Of a DNA stretch of 64,000 nucleotides, positions 51,002 through 59,028 are shown piece by piece. How positions within the stretch are numbered: the stretch's first letter is position 1; the number at the start of each line of letters is the position of its first letter. The stretch covers positions 93,978-157,977 of the forward strand of contig MAAF01000083.1 of NCBI GenBank assembly GCA_002163005.1, written 5' to 3'. The DNA is from Colwellia psychrerythraea (lineage in GTDB: Bacteria; Pseudomonadota; Gammaproteobacteria; Enterobacterales; Alteromonadaceae). Below the pieces are notes generated by a model. It had not been told where the DNA came from. It was given only the letters and a program-made list of their open reading frames with translations, and did not search any database. The translations under genes and the position numbers were made by a program.

Positions 51002-52105
51002 CTATAAAAATGGCTCGATCAGCTCCATTAGATATCCATAGTCTGGTAAATAATCGCCGCCATTTCCTAAAATGATCATATAGATATTAGTTTCTCTATT
51101 GAGTACGAAAATAGTCCTAAAACCATCATTCTTGCCACCGTGAGAAAAAGCAGGACCGCCGGTATTGAGCATAAAACCGTATCCGTAAGAAAATGATTCA
51201 GGTATACCCTCTGAATAATTCTGCAGCATCAAGTTGAGTGTGTCAGCCCTAACTATATTGTCGGTAATAAGCGCATTTAAAAAATTATCCATGTCCATCA
51301 TTGAGCTAAATTGGCTAGAAGATCCCGTGGCGCGAAAACGTTGTCCATAGATAAGGTCAGTAACGCCAAGATTGTATGCCCTGTTGAACGCTACAATCGG
51401 AAACTCATCGGCAATAAAGCTGTCAGTCATATCCAGCGGTTCAAAGAATTCTCGCTGCATATAATCAGAAAAAGGTACTCCCTCTATTAAAGATACTACC
51501 TCTGCTAATAACACATAACCCGTATTGCTATAGTCGACACGAGTACCCGGTTCAAACTCTAAATCAGTGTTACTGGCAAAGTAGCTAACAATACCACTAT
51601 TCATAACGCCATCCGGCCAAAGCTTAGAAGCGTTAAGGTCATTATAGAAATCAGGAATACCCGATTGATGGGTCAGCAAATGATGCAGTGTGATTTGGTC
51701 CCACTCACTGTCTAATAGGGGCAAGTAGTCTGTAATAGGTTCTTCAAGCGTAAGTTTGCCTTGTTCATAAAGTTTCATTATCGCAAGTGCGGTAAAGCTC
51801 TTACTAATCGAGCCCAATCTAATTGATGTGCTATCCCCGATTGCTTCTGAGGTATTTACATTCGCCATGCCGATAGAGCGCTGATATAACACTTCACCGT
51901 CTCTTACTAGCTTAATAATAAGTCCTGGTTCGTCTTCTTGAATATTTGCTTCAAGTACAGTATCTAAGGTTTTTTGTAAGGTGTCCTGTGGGCCAGTTTT
52001 GATGGTGGTTTTATCGTCAGATTGGCAACCAACGATTGTTATAACGATAAAAAGAAGCAAAGCCTTAGTTAAACGAAACATCTTTGGTAAACGTAGTACG
52101 GTCAT
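51002..52105 (-). CDS. Serine beta-lactamase-like hydrolase, lipoprotein
   Basis: A 367-residue class C beta-lactamase/DD-peptidase-fold serine hydrolase. The N-terminus has a hydrophobic segment ending in IVGC (about residues 24-27), a lipobox, so the enzyme is probably anchored in the periplasm or outer membrane. Catalytic motifs: SxxK in LGSISKSFTALAI (about residue 97), YSN in DYSNTGYVLL (about 190) and HGG (in place of KTG) in FSHGGKNDGF (about 325). The Met at residue 9 is an alternative start. It is divergent from the LytTR regulator gene. It could act as an esterase, peptidase or muropeptide enzyme; true beta-lactamase activity is not implied. Confidence 0.88.
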   Translation of the reverse strand: MTVLRLPKMFRLTKALLLFIVITIVGCQSDDKTTIKTGPQDTLQKTLDTVLEANIQEDEPGLIIKLVRDGEVLYQRSIGMANVNTSEAIGDSTSIRLGSISKSFTALAIMKLYEQGKLTLEEPITDYLPLLDSEWDQITLHHLLTHQSGIPDFYNDLNASKLWPDGVMNSGIVSYFASNTDLEFEPGTRVDYSNTGYVLLAEVVSLIEGVPFSDYMQREFFEPLDMTDSFIADEFPIVAFNRAYNLGVTDLIYGQRFRATGSSSQFSSMMDMDNFLNALITDNIVRADTLNLMLQNYSEGIPESFSYGYGFMLNTGGPAFSHGGKNDGFRTIFVLNRETNIYMIILGNGGDYLPDYGYLMELIEPFL

Positions 52106-52235
52106 ATCAAGCCCTTTTAATAATATAAGATAAAATTTTTAATTCGATTAGCCCGTTTTTTTGGGTTTGTGAATTATTAAGCACTTTGATAGGCTGTTCA
52201 ATATAAGGTAGCAACGGAAAGTATATACGGTATAT

Positions 52236-52322
52236 ATGAATTCACCTAAACCTCATAAGTTACTGTTACTTTGGAGATTACTTTGCTCCATCGCGCTTAT
52301 GATGATATTGTTTTTATCTTAA
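52236..52322 (+). CDS. Possible small membrane peptide upstream of the LytTR gene
   Basis: A 28-codon frame, MNSPKPHKLLLLWRLLCSIA then LMMILFLS, from ATG 52236 to TAA 52322. It has a short polar head with basic residues and one hydrophobic helix. It lies 34 bp upstream of the ATG of the membrane LytTR regulator on the same strand. The ribosome-binding site is poor, so it could be a leader peptide or chance. Confidence 0.35.
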   Translation: MNSPKPHKLLLLWRLLCSIALMMILFLS

Positions 52323-52356
52323 GTGGTAGACCAAATTAAGGAGAAAACGTAAACAA

Positions 52357-53982
52357 ATGGGATCTTTGCACCGATTTTGGCGTTGTTTGCTACCTCATAG
52401 TTTCCCCATACTGGTATTCGTCACGATAAGCCTAATGATACTAAGTATTGGGCAAGTCACAGAATCAAGTTCATCCATCTCTAAGCAGAAATTACCTGCT
52501 GGATATGCTCTTACCATTAAGAAGTTCAATAAGTCCATGGACATTGCTTGGTTAGCAAAGTCAGAGCAATTTGATGAATTAGCAGGCAGCTACTTTAATC
52601 TTGGTTCCAAGCCTTTCGGCTGGATAAAGGTAGCACTAACTGACAGCACTTTGTCCGCTTCGGATAAAGTGCTGATTAATATCAAAAGAAACAATATATT
52701 TACCCCTGTTCATTTGCACTTTTTTGACGGTAATAACTGGCATAAACTCCCCTTTAGAGGATCTGACGACAGTCAAAAAGATCTTGTTATCGTGCTACCG
52801 TCAAATGTCGAAAGTTCTAATGTATACGTGCAATTGTCTGGTCATTATCTACGCGGTAATGTGCGGGTAATGAAAGAGAGTGACTATATAAAGCAAACAA
52901 AGAAAGATTCAATCATTGATGGACTCTATTTCGGTTTTCTTGGCTTGTTTATATTCTTTAACCTCGTTATTTTTGTGGTATTCAATCGAAAATCGCATTT
53001 GTCATACGCTCTGCTGTTGGTTGTTACTTTTATTTGGTTAGCTACAGGGCAAGGTTGGTCGACTTTTTTTGTCCCACAATTGAGCCATGTTCCTGTATTC
53101 ACGGCTAACTCTTTTGGCATTCTATTTTCATTTGCAATGGCTTTGTTTACCAGACATTTTTTACAGTTGAAAGTGATTAGTCCAACGATCAATAAAACTC
53201 TGCTTTACAATCAAAGAATTGCCTTAACGATGTGGTTCTTATATCTGTTAACCTATCAATCTCTGCCCCATCTTGTTCATCAACTTGGCTATGGCCTGAG
53301 TCATTTAAATACTTTAATTATTTTAGTCAGCAGTATTTTTGCTGCATTAGTAGGAATTCAAAGAGGACGACAAAACGCTAAATATTATCTGTTGGTGATG
53401 GTTATTCTGATCACTGTCGCAATATCGATGTCATTGTCAGCGGCAGGTATAATGCGCATTCCATTTAGTTGGCGCACCTTGCAATTAGCTTCGGCCCTGG
53501 AAATTAGCATCTTATCGATAGGTTTTATTGTTGAGTATTACCAGAAGCATAGAGAGATGGAGAAAATTGAGGGGCAATTGAAATTTGTCGAAGCTGAATT
53601 TGCAGAGTTTAAAATTGACAGCCAATCTTTTAAAGATAACCTTAGCAGTAATCTAGTTGATCATAATTTAATTCCTGAACTCGCTAAAATACTGACTATC
53701 ATACCTCAGCTATATTTCATTAAAGCCGATGGGAATTACTCTATCGCATACTATGTTAATGACGGAGTGCTTGACGAAGTATTTGTCGATTGTAATCTTC
53801 AATCATTGCTTGGAAGCATTGGAGAGTTAGCTTTACTTCGATGCCATAAATCTTACTTGATTAATACAAAGCAGAAATATCAATTGTTAAGGCGAACAAC
53901 AGCTGATTATGACCTTGTCATTGAGCAGAGCAGAATACCCGTCGGTAGAAAATACTTATCATCCGTAAGAAAACATTTTTAG
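52357..53982 (+). CDS. Membrane-bound LytTR-family transcriptional regulator with 7TMR-type sensor
   Basis: A 541-residue one-component regulator. It has an N-terminal membrane segment (about 15-32), a periplasmic beta-rich domain resembling 7TMR-DISM extracellular domains (about 40-180), seven hydrophobic segments (about 190-395; IIDGLYFGFLGLFIFFNLVI, YALLLVVTFIWLA and others), a helical linker (KHREMEKIEGQLKFVEAEF), and a C-terminal LytTR DNA-binding domain (about 435-541) with YFIKADGNYSIAYY, LLRCHKSYLINTK and IPVGRKYLSSVRKHF. AAGGAG precedes the ATG. DNA would be bound at the membrane. The divergent serine-hydrolase lipoprotein is the obvious candidate target. Confidence 0.87.
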   Translation: MGSLHRFWRCLLPHSFPILVFVTISLMILSIGQVTESSSSISKQKLPAGYALTIKKFNKSMDIAWLAKSEQFDELAGSYFNLGSKPFGWIKVALTDSTLSASDKVLINIKRNNIFTPVHLHFFDGNNWHKLPFRGSDDSQKDLVIVLPSNVESSNVYVQLSGHYLRGNVRVMKESDYIKQTKKDSIIDGLYFGFLGLFIFFNLVIFVVFNRKSHLSYALLLVVTFIWLATGQGWSTFFVPQLSHVPVFTANSFGILFSFAMALFTRHFLQLKVISPTINKTLLYNQRIALTMWFLYLLTYQSLPHLVHQLGYGLSHLNTLIILVSSIFAALVGIQRGRQNAKYYLLVMVILITVAISMSLSAAGIMRIPFSWRTLQLASALEISILSIGFIVEYYQKHREMEKIEGQLKFVEAEFAEFKIDSQSFKDNLSSNLVDHNLIPELAKILTIIPQLYFIKADGNYSIAYYVNDGVLDEVFVDCNLQSLLGSIGELALLRCHKSYLINTKQKYQLLRRTTADYDLVIEQSRIPVGRKYLSSVRKHF

Positions 53983-54099
53983 CTTGCGTGCTCTTTTGAC
54001 TATCATAATTCATGAAGTTTTTAGACCGCTCTGTGGTAACTGCTGCCTTAACGAGATTACCAAATAAATAGTTTTCTAAGCACTCAAAGTGACCATCAA

Positions 54100-54133
54100 T
54101 TCTAAAGCGCTATGTGCCCCTGAGCCATAGAAG
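54100..54133. repeat. Accessory-region palindromic repeat, copy B
   Basis: Reads TTCTAAAGCGCTATGTGCCC then CTGAGCCATAGAAG. It shares GCGC-WATGTGCCCC, the CTGAG loop and CCATAGAAG with copies A and C. It lies between the LytTR gene and the DUF2913-like gene. Confidence 0.65.
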
Positions 54134-54211
54134 TAAGAAATAAAACTAAGAGGACGAGCCACAAACCAGACTTATGGCACTAGAACTGAATAGGATGTGA
54201 TTTTGTCGGGG

Positions 54212-54886
54212 TTAATCTTTATATTTGGATGGTATCGCTGCTGTACCATCATATTTGTTGCCTGGGAATAACTTATAGTGGTGATAACAGCCTTTGGGAC
54301 TTCTTCTTGATGCATCTTTAGCAAGTATAAAACCATGTAAATAGAAAGAATCAACAGCTTCCTGTGGCGTTGACACAACCGTGATACTTAATGGCTTAGT
54401 GAGTTCGTTTTGGTCATCAAACACATCACCCCAGTCTTTTTTCATCACAAATAATTCTTTCTCTTTGTTCGACTTATAGGTGCCATCTTCTGTATCGTCA
54501 TGAGTAAGGGGTAAAGAGATAGACCAATTTTTTTCCCTTAATACATCCATAGCAGCGTCAAATCGCTGTTTAGGACTCTTTTGAAAATCCTCAGCGTTGA
54601 TTTTAAGGGTTTGGTACTCATTGTATATTTGGTAAAAGGAAGAAGTTAAGTCAGAATTTCTGCCTTTTTTGGAGTACAACATCAAAAAATTATCGATACT
54701 TTCAGAAATACTCTTAGGGTAATGACGTTGCTTCTTCGCCCTTTTTAGCCACTTACCCAAAAATAATGTTTCACTACCTGGAGAACGACTTACACAACCG
54801 ACTTGCTGCTCTGATTTTAATGCGATTAAACCGCCCAAAATCATATTTATAAGGTCTGCTTGATATATATTGTCTTCTTTGCTCAT
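54212..54886 (-). CDS. DUF2913-like protein of unknown function
   Basis: A 224-residue cytoplasmic protein. The segment ETLFLGKWLKRAKKQRHYP, the following helical stretch and GRNSDLTSSFYQIYNEY resemble the N-terminal half of DUF2913 proteins found in Vibrio and Shewanella mobile regions. The C-terminal half (about 125-224) shows VVSTPQEAVDSFYLHGFILA and a basic/aromatic end. No catalytic motif recognised. It is a lone gene in the accessory region between repeat B and an IS66-derived remnant. Confidence 0.65.
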   Translation of the reverse strand: MSKEDNIYQADLINMILGGLIALKSEQQVGCVSRSPGSETLFLGKWLKRAKKQRHYPKSISESIDNFLMLYSKKGRNSDLTSSFYQIYNEYQTLKINAEDFQKSPKQRFDAAMDVLREKNWSISLPLTHDDTEDGTYKSNKEKELFVMKKDWGDVFDDQNELTKPLSITVVSTPQEAVDSFYLHGFILAKDASRRSPKGCYHHYKLFPGNKYDGTAAIPSKYKD

Positions 54887-55670
54887 TAATAAACCATTGT
54901 TATGAATTTACGTATCTTCGGGAAATGAAGTTGTCCCTGAGGGGGCGGTATTTTCTCTTTATCTGAACAAAATTTCAACTATTCTTCTATGAAACTTGGA
55001 AATGGATAGTTCGTTAATGCAAGCAACTAGTAATACATTGAAGGTACAGATAAACACTACCGTCAGTAGCGGTCACATAGGAACTAAATTAATTAATAGG
55101 AAACGTGCTACGTCTATTTATCTTAATTTCTTTAAAAGGTAAAAAAATGCATCTATAAAATAGATGCATAAAAACATGAAACACTAAGGGAATAACATTA
55201 CTGTTAAGTAAGAGTGTGCTTTGCAAACTAAGTTCAAATTACTTGCAAAAAATTAAATGTTTAGCAAGCCAACAGTGAAATACAACACCTTTGGTTAGAA
55301 TGGTCAGACTAACTAGCCACTGAAAAGCCGTTAAGGTATTTGTTAAACTAAAGTAAAACTCAAAGTGCATGCACTGGACTGATCTAAGGGCAGTAGCTGC
55401 CACACTGCGGTCATTAGCAATGCTAATCAGGGGAGCGATTTTGGGTCGTTTTATATGCCAAAAGTGGAAGTGGAAGTGGAAGTGGAAGTGGAAAAATTAA
55501 TTTTTACCTTCAGTTTTTGAAGCATAGAAGACGGTAAAAATAAATAATAAAATGGGATGATAATTGACTCGTTAAAACCTAACAATGGTCATTACCTGAA
55601 TTGAAAAAGCTATTAATTCGTAAGCGCTAAATTAACCCCACGTACCAATATTAATCGAACCTCTGCATAA
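54887..55670. other. Gene-poor accessory stretch containing an orphan minus-strand terminator
   Basis: No protein gene is supported. A perfect 10-bp stem (ATGCATCTAT 55147-55156, ATAGATGCAT 55160-55169) with a 3-base loop is followed on the minus strand by seven T, a good intrinsic terminator. No gene ends near it on that strand, so an unannotated transcript, possibly a small RNA from about 55200-55450, may stop here. Confidence 0.5.
55464..55493. repeat. Hexanucleotide tandem repeat (GTGGAA)5
   Basis: Five perfect copies of GTGGAA run from 55464 to 55493 in non-coding DNA between the DUF2913-like gene and the IS66-derived remnant. It is a short tandem repeat liable to copy-number change. 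Confidence 0.85.
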
Positions 55671-55973
55671 TTATCTCAACAAAAAACTAAGCACTGGCAA
55701 AGAATTTTTGAAAAACAACGAAGTAGTGGCTTATGCATCATTGGATTTTTCCGAAATAATAAAATCAACTTATCCCCTTTCTATTCTTGGCGAAAACGGA
55801 TTTCTACTAAAACTTTAACCGTTAATTCGCAACAGATGATCCCCTTTGTTATTCAAGAGCATCCGTTGACTCAATCGACAGTAATATAAATCAACACGCC
55901 AAATGGCTACCAAGTTGATTTCGACTCAACGCTAAATCAGCAAGCATTAGTGCTATTGTTGAAGGTACTTTGA
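55671..55973 (+). pseudogene. IS66-family accessory protein (TnpA-like) remnant
   Basis: One frame runs from just after TAA 55668-55670 to TGA 55971-55973 with a single internal stop (55887). It reads KHWQRIFEKQRSSGLCIIGF, INLSPFYSWRKRIS, then INTPNGYQVDFDS and ALVLLLKVL. The HW-x9-SGL-x-F and F-x-WRKR patterns and the NGY-V-F-L-LL end match IS66-type TnpA proteins. No start codon remains and no TnpB or TnpC frame follows, although ATG CTC AAT at 55973 may be the vestige of tnpB. From 55974 to 56121 only a leader for the next gene is seen. Confidence 0.7.
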
Positions 55974-56121
55974 TGCTCAATCCTCAACAGGTTTAATCAC
56001 AGATGCAGAACGATCCTAAAATCAGTGTTCAATAGTTTGCAGAAAGTTTTAGGAGGGTTGAACGTAAGGATAATATGTAAAATTTGGTCTAATATGTATA
56101 TAATTTCACAGGGAGAAACTC

Positions 56122-56511
56122 ATGAGTTTATACAAAAACAGATCTGTATTCAGGTTATTTCCACTCGTCATTATGTTCTGCCTTATCAGTACGTCTCTTT
56201 TGGCCGAACAAATTCCGGATCCTGATGTATCCCAAAAAACCGCAATAGATAAAATGCATCACAAACTGCATATTGATCAGGCCCCCTTTAAAGCACAAAA
56301 AGTACAGGCACTTAAAGAACTCAATGAAATGACCATCCTTGATGATGTTAAACTTGAAAAAGTTAATGACAAGATTGATGAACTTATGACGGCAAAAACA
56401 CAGATCATGCGCCTGAGATATGAACACCTGATCGAAATGCGTGCAATTCTTTCCGATGCGCAAAAAGTACCATACGACAAGAACGTATTAAAGCGATCGG
56501 CTGTTAAGTAA
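56122..56511 (+). CDS. Small periplasmic protein, Spy/CpxP-like pattern
   Basis: A 129-residue exported protein. The signal peptide runs to about residue 29 (hydrophobic LFPLVIMFCLISTSLL, cleavage after LLA). The mature part is helical and charged, with KVQALKELNEM, DKIDELMTAKTQIMRLRYEH and LSDAQKVPYDK. The last segment resembles the LTxxQ-type region of Spy/CpxP/ZraP periplasmic chaperones or metal-responsive proteins. GGGAG precedes the ATG at 9-10 bp. It lies directly after the IS66-derived remnant and before repeat C. Role inferred only from size, export and pattern. Confidence 0.65.
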   Translation: MSLYKNRSVFRLFPLVIMFCLISTSLLAEQIPDPDVSQKTAIDKMHHKLHIDQAPFKAQKVQALKELNEMTILDDVKLEKVNDKIDELMTAKTQIMRLRYEHLIEMRAILSDAQKVPYDKNVLKRSAVK

Positions 56512-56590
56512 TAAATAATCAGCCCTAGAATGAAAACTATCTTCGAGAGGAGAAAGCCTTTTAGTTTTATGGCGTTGCTGGTGAGCAAAC

Positions 56591-56627
56591 ACTCTAAGGC
56601 GCAATGTGCCCCAAACCGCCATAGAAG
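56591..56627. repeat. Accessory-region palindromic repeat, copy C
   Basis: Reads ACTCTAAGGCGCAATGTGCC then CCAAACCGCCATAGAAG. It is the closest match to copy A in its flanks (ACTCTA-GGCGCAAT and CGCCATAGAAG) and to copy B in the ATGTGCCCC core. It separates the Spy-like gene from hipA. Confidence 0.7.
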
Positions 56628-56740
56628 TATGAAACTGATACTGGCTGTATGGTCGAATAATCAGTTTTTATATTCTCAGAAGATTTATGCATATAAAGTA
56701 AATGTTTTAATGAACCATTCCCTTACATAAAACAAACACT

Positions 56741-58054
56741 CTATATTTCGGCTAACTGGCGCTCCATTTTTTCAATACATGCTATCGTTCCATTGGTTAT
56801 CATTTCAGCAACTTCCTTTCTAAATATGGGGTTTGCTGAATCACTTGCTCTTGTTAAAGCGTCAGGTACAGTTTCACATAACTCTTCTAATATTGCCTTC
56901 ATTTCAGATTCAGGAAAACCAAGGTGATTTGCATGACTAAGCCAATGTCTTGCTTGTATTTTATGCCAATAATAATGCGTGTTTTTACTATGAACTTTCA
57001 TCGCCATTTTAATTCTTCTTGGGTGCATATTACCTACGCCAAAATATGGATAAGCACTGATCACGTCATAGAAAGGGGTTAGGCAAAAACCTTTTTCTTT
57101 TAAAAATATACTGAAATTTTTTGCATGTCCATCGTTGCCAGCTAACAGCCAAAAAACAACCTGTGATTTCATAAATAGCCCTCGGTCATGAATAGGCTCT
57201 AAGCTTAATGAAAGCAATTCCATAATCTCTTTAGCATTAGGGCCGCCATGCTCTTCATATTTATTATCACTTAAACGGCCAAGTGCCTGACAAAAATCTT
57301 CTTGAGGTAATCGAATGATTGCATCATCAGTTACTTTTCTATCAAAGCGTTCAACTATTAATACTCGTTCATCCTCAAACTGTTCAATTTCTGCATGAGC
57401 GACAGGCATTCCTAATTCTTTTAAAAAGCGCAAGCAAAACCATTCATTATCAACACTACTACTAAAATCAACATTCATGGTTTCATGATGATTAATAGGC
57501 GGCTTTAAAATATGGGTCGTCGGCGTTTTTCCTAACGGCTTATGCCATTGATTGTTCCACCAAGTTAAGGCTGTTTTTTCCTGTGCACCGGCGAGACTAA
57601 TTCGAAAGTCCTCATCATCTTGCATACCTAGGGTATTTGATGTGCGAGTGTTTCTAATTTGTGTAGCAATATTATGCTCATTACAAGGTTGAATTTCTAA
57701 AGGGGATAATTTGCCAAGCGGTGGCTCTTGGCTTAATGCGATTGCCCCAACACAGTCTCGACCAATAGATTCAAGTAAATCAAATGTCGATATACTTTTT
57801 GCGCCTAAACGAGAAACAATATTTCGTCTGATATTAATGTTATCTGGTAAAAGGTTATCAAAATAAGCCTCAACAGCTTGATTGTCTAACGATGTGCCCA
57901 TTGGTAGGCTTTGTGATAGGGCTCGGCTTCCTTTGCGATCAATCCAGCTAGGTGCGTACTCAAATGATAGTACGTTACGTTTATGATGTAGCTCCCCGAC
58001 AAGAATGCCATTCATTGAACAATACAGTACTTGTGTGTGTGATTTTCGGCCCAT
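56741..58054 (-). CDS. hipA: HipA-family serine/threonine kinase toxin
   Basis: A 437-residue HipA toxin. In E. coli, HipA phosphorylates glutamyl-tRNA synthetase and causes persistence. Motifs: the N-terminal HipA domain with FEYAPSWIDRKGSRALSQSL (about 30-49), LAGAQEKTALTWW (ATP-binding region, about 155), the catalytic LLAGNDGHAKNFSIFL (about 310, Asp and Asn of the kinase centre) and the metal-binding TPFYDVISAYPYF. It looks intact and full length. It lies two bases downstream of the hipB stop, as expected for a type II toxin-antitoxin operon. Confidence 0.93.
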   Translation of the reverse strand: MGRKSHTQVLYCSMNGILVGELHHKRNVLSFEYAPSWIDRKGSRALSQSLPMGTSLDNQAVEAYFDNLLPDNINIRRNIVSRLGAKSISTFDLLESIGRDCVGAIALSQEPPLGKLSPLEIQPCNEHNIATQIRNTRTSNTLGMQDDEDFRISLAGAQEKTALTWWNNQWHKPLGKTPTTHILKPPINHHETMNVDFSSSVDNEWFCLRFLKELGMPVAHAEIEQFEDERVLIVERFDRKVTDDAIIRLPQEDFCQALGRLSDNKYEEHGGPNAKEIMELLSLSLEPIHDRGLFMKSQVVFWLLAGNDGHAKNFSIFLKEKGFCLTPFYDVISAYPYFGVGNMHPRRIKMAMKVHSKNTHYYWHKIQARHWLSHANHLGFPESEMKAILEELCETVPDALTRASDSANPIFRKEVAEMITNGTIACIEKMERQLAEI

Positions 58055-58056
58055 AA

Positions 58057-58302
58057 CTAAAAACCTAATCCTGAATCGTCAGTATCACTTTTACTTCGTG
58101 ATTCAACGATCAAGTCAGCTCCAATTAATGCCAAGACCTTCATAATAATAATTAAATCAAACTTAGATGGGTCATTTTCGAGTTTAGAGATCTCTGGTTG
58201 GTGTATGCCAATATGTGTGGCAAGCTGGCTCTGATTCCAACCTTTGTCTTTTCTACCTTTAGCGATAAGTTTGCCTAAGTCTTTTGGCGTGTTGATATAC
58301 AT
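58057..58302 (-). CDS. hipB: HipB-family antitoxin (XRE helix-turn-helix)
   Basis: An 81-residue DNA-binding antitoxin. The HTH is clear: LGKLIAKGRKDKGWNQSQLA, then HIGIHQPEISKLENDPS (about residues 8-48). It neutralises HipA and represses its own operon by binding upstream palindromes, which are present at 58325-58393. It lies directly upstream of hipA with a two-base gap. Confidence 0.92.
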   Translation of the reverse strand: MYINTPKDLGKLIAKGRKDKGWNQSQLATHIGIHQPEISKLENDPSKFDLIIIMKVLALIGADLIVESRSKSDTDDSGLGF

Positions 58303-58324
58303 AGGTTACTCTATAGAATATTGA

Positions 58325-58393
58325 CTATAAAACCAGTTTATAGACTATTTCATATAAATCAAGTTTATAGTAAATACACTATAAACTTGATTT
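58325..58393. promoter_or_regulatory. HipB operator palindromes
   Basis: A perfect 15-bp inverted repeat (AAATCAAGTTTATAG 58356-58370, CTATAAACTTGATTT 58379-58393, 8-bp spacer) and a second near-palindrome CTATAAAACCAGTTTATAG (58325-58343) lie 23-91 bp upstream of hipB. Both share the CTATAAAM / KTTTATAG half-sites, as expected for cooperative HipB autorepression. Confidence 0.8.
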
Positions 58394-58540
58394 GTTTTTG
58401 CTGTAGTACTTAAGCTAGACGCCCATTATCATCTCCCTGATTGAGCGATCGAGTAATATTGACCACGGTCTCATGTGTATTCATGTTCTAACGTGGTTTT
58501 TGGCTTAGAAAATAGAAAGGACAAAATTTGAAGTAAAACG

Positions 58541-58574
58541 ACTAAGACATATGTGCCCCATTGCTAGGTAGAAG
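58541..58574. repeat. Accessory-region palindromic repeat, diverged copy D
   Basis: ACTAAGACATATGTGCCCCA then TTGCTAGGTAGAAG keeps the ATGTGCCCCA core, the leading ACTAAG and the trailing TAGAAG of copies B and C but has lost the GCGC/GCGC stem. It lies between hipB and the TacAT-like pair. Of the spacer 58303-58755 the remainder is regulatory sites and unassigned AT-rich DNA. Confidence 0.4.
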
Positions 58575-58662
58575 ACCAAATCGAAAACGCCCCACTCCGA
58601 GCTAATCAGATAGCTCTGACTATAGCTTTTATTATTTTTACATTTTATTTATTAGGCTCTCA

Positions 58663-58735
58663 TGTGCCACAATGACACAAAACTTGCCTATTCAAAATTA
58701 ATGAGCCATAATGTGCGTGTGTCATTTTGGCACAT
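58663..58735. promoter_or_regulatory. TacA-type operator, inverted repeat pair
   Basis: TGTGCCACAATGACACA (58663-58679) and, inverted, TGTGTCATTTTGGCACA (58718-58734) differ at one central position. They lie 20-93 bp upstream of the DUF1778 antitoxin gene and are likely sites for autorepression by the RHH antitoxin. Confidence 0.75.
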
Positions 58736-58755
58736 AAAAAGTAAAGGGGAAAATT

Positions 58756-59028
58756 ATGGCTGCCACATTACCCAGAATCACCGCTAGAGTTGATATTGAT
58801 ACTCAATACTTACTTAGTAAGGCCACTGCATTAGCAGGGATGTCCAGTATAAACTCATTTGTTTTGAGTGCGGCGGTAGAAAAAGCCAAACAAGTTATTG
58901 AGCGAGAGCAACTTCTTAAACTTAGTCAACACGATTCTATTATGCTAATGGAAGCTTTAGACAAGCCGGTAACAACTAACGCTAAATTAAAAATTGCGGC
59001 TTCTCGCTATCAAAGTAAAACACAATAA
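58756..59028 (+). CDS. tacA: DUF1778 (TacA-like) ribbon-helix-helix antitoxin
   Basis: A 90-residue antitoxin. The RHH DNA-binding part is at about 4-50 (PRITARVDIDTQYLLSKATA, then SSINSFVLSAAVEKAKQVI), followed by a C-terminal toxin-binding tail. It is coupled to the GNAT toxin gene by a TAATG overlap. The upstream inverted repeats fit autoregulation. GGGGA precedes the ATG by 7-8 bp. Confidence 0.9.
   Translation: MAATLPRITARVDIDTQYLLSKATALAGMSSINSFVLSAAVEKAKQVIEREQLLKLSQHDSIMLMEALDKPVTTNAKLKIAASRYQSKTQ

Noticed and set aside
51002..52105. Antibiotic-resistance beta-lactamase
   Set aside because: The third motif is HGG, not KTG, and the context is a regulator pair; a general serine hydrolase is the safer call.
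50906..58574. Integron attC sites and gene cassettes
   Set aside because: No IntI integrase, no GTTRRRY core sites, and modules lie in both orientations with own promoters. The repeats are kept as an unexplained family.
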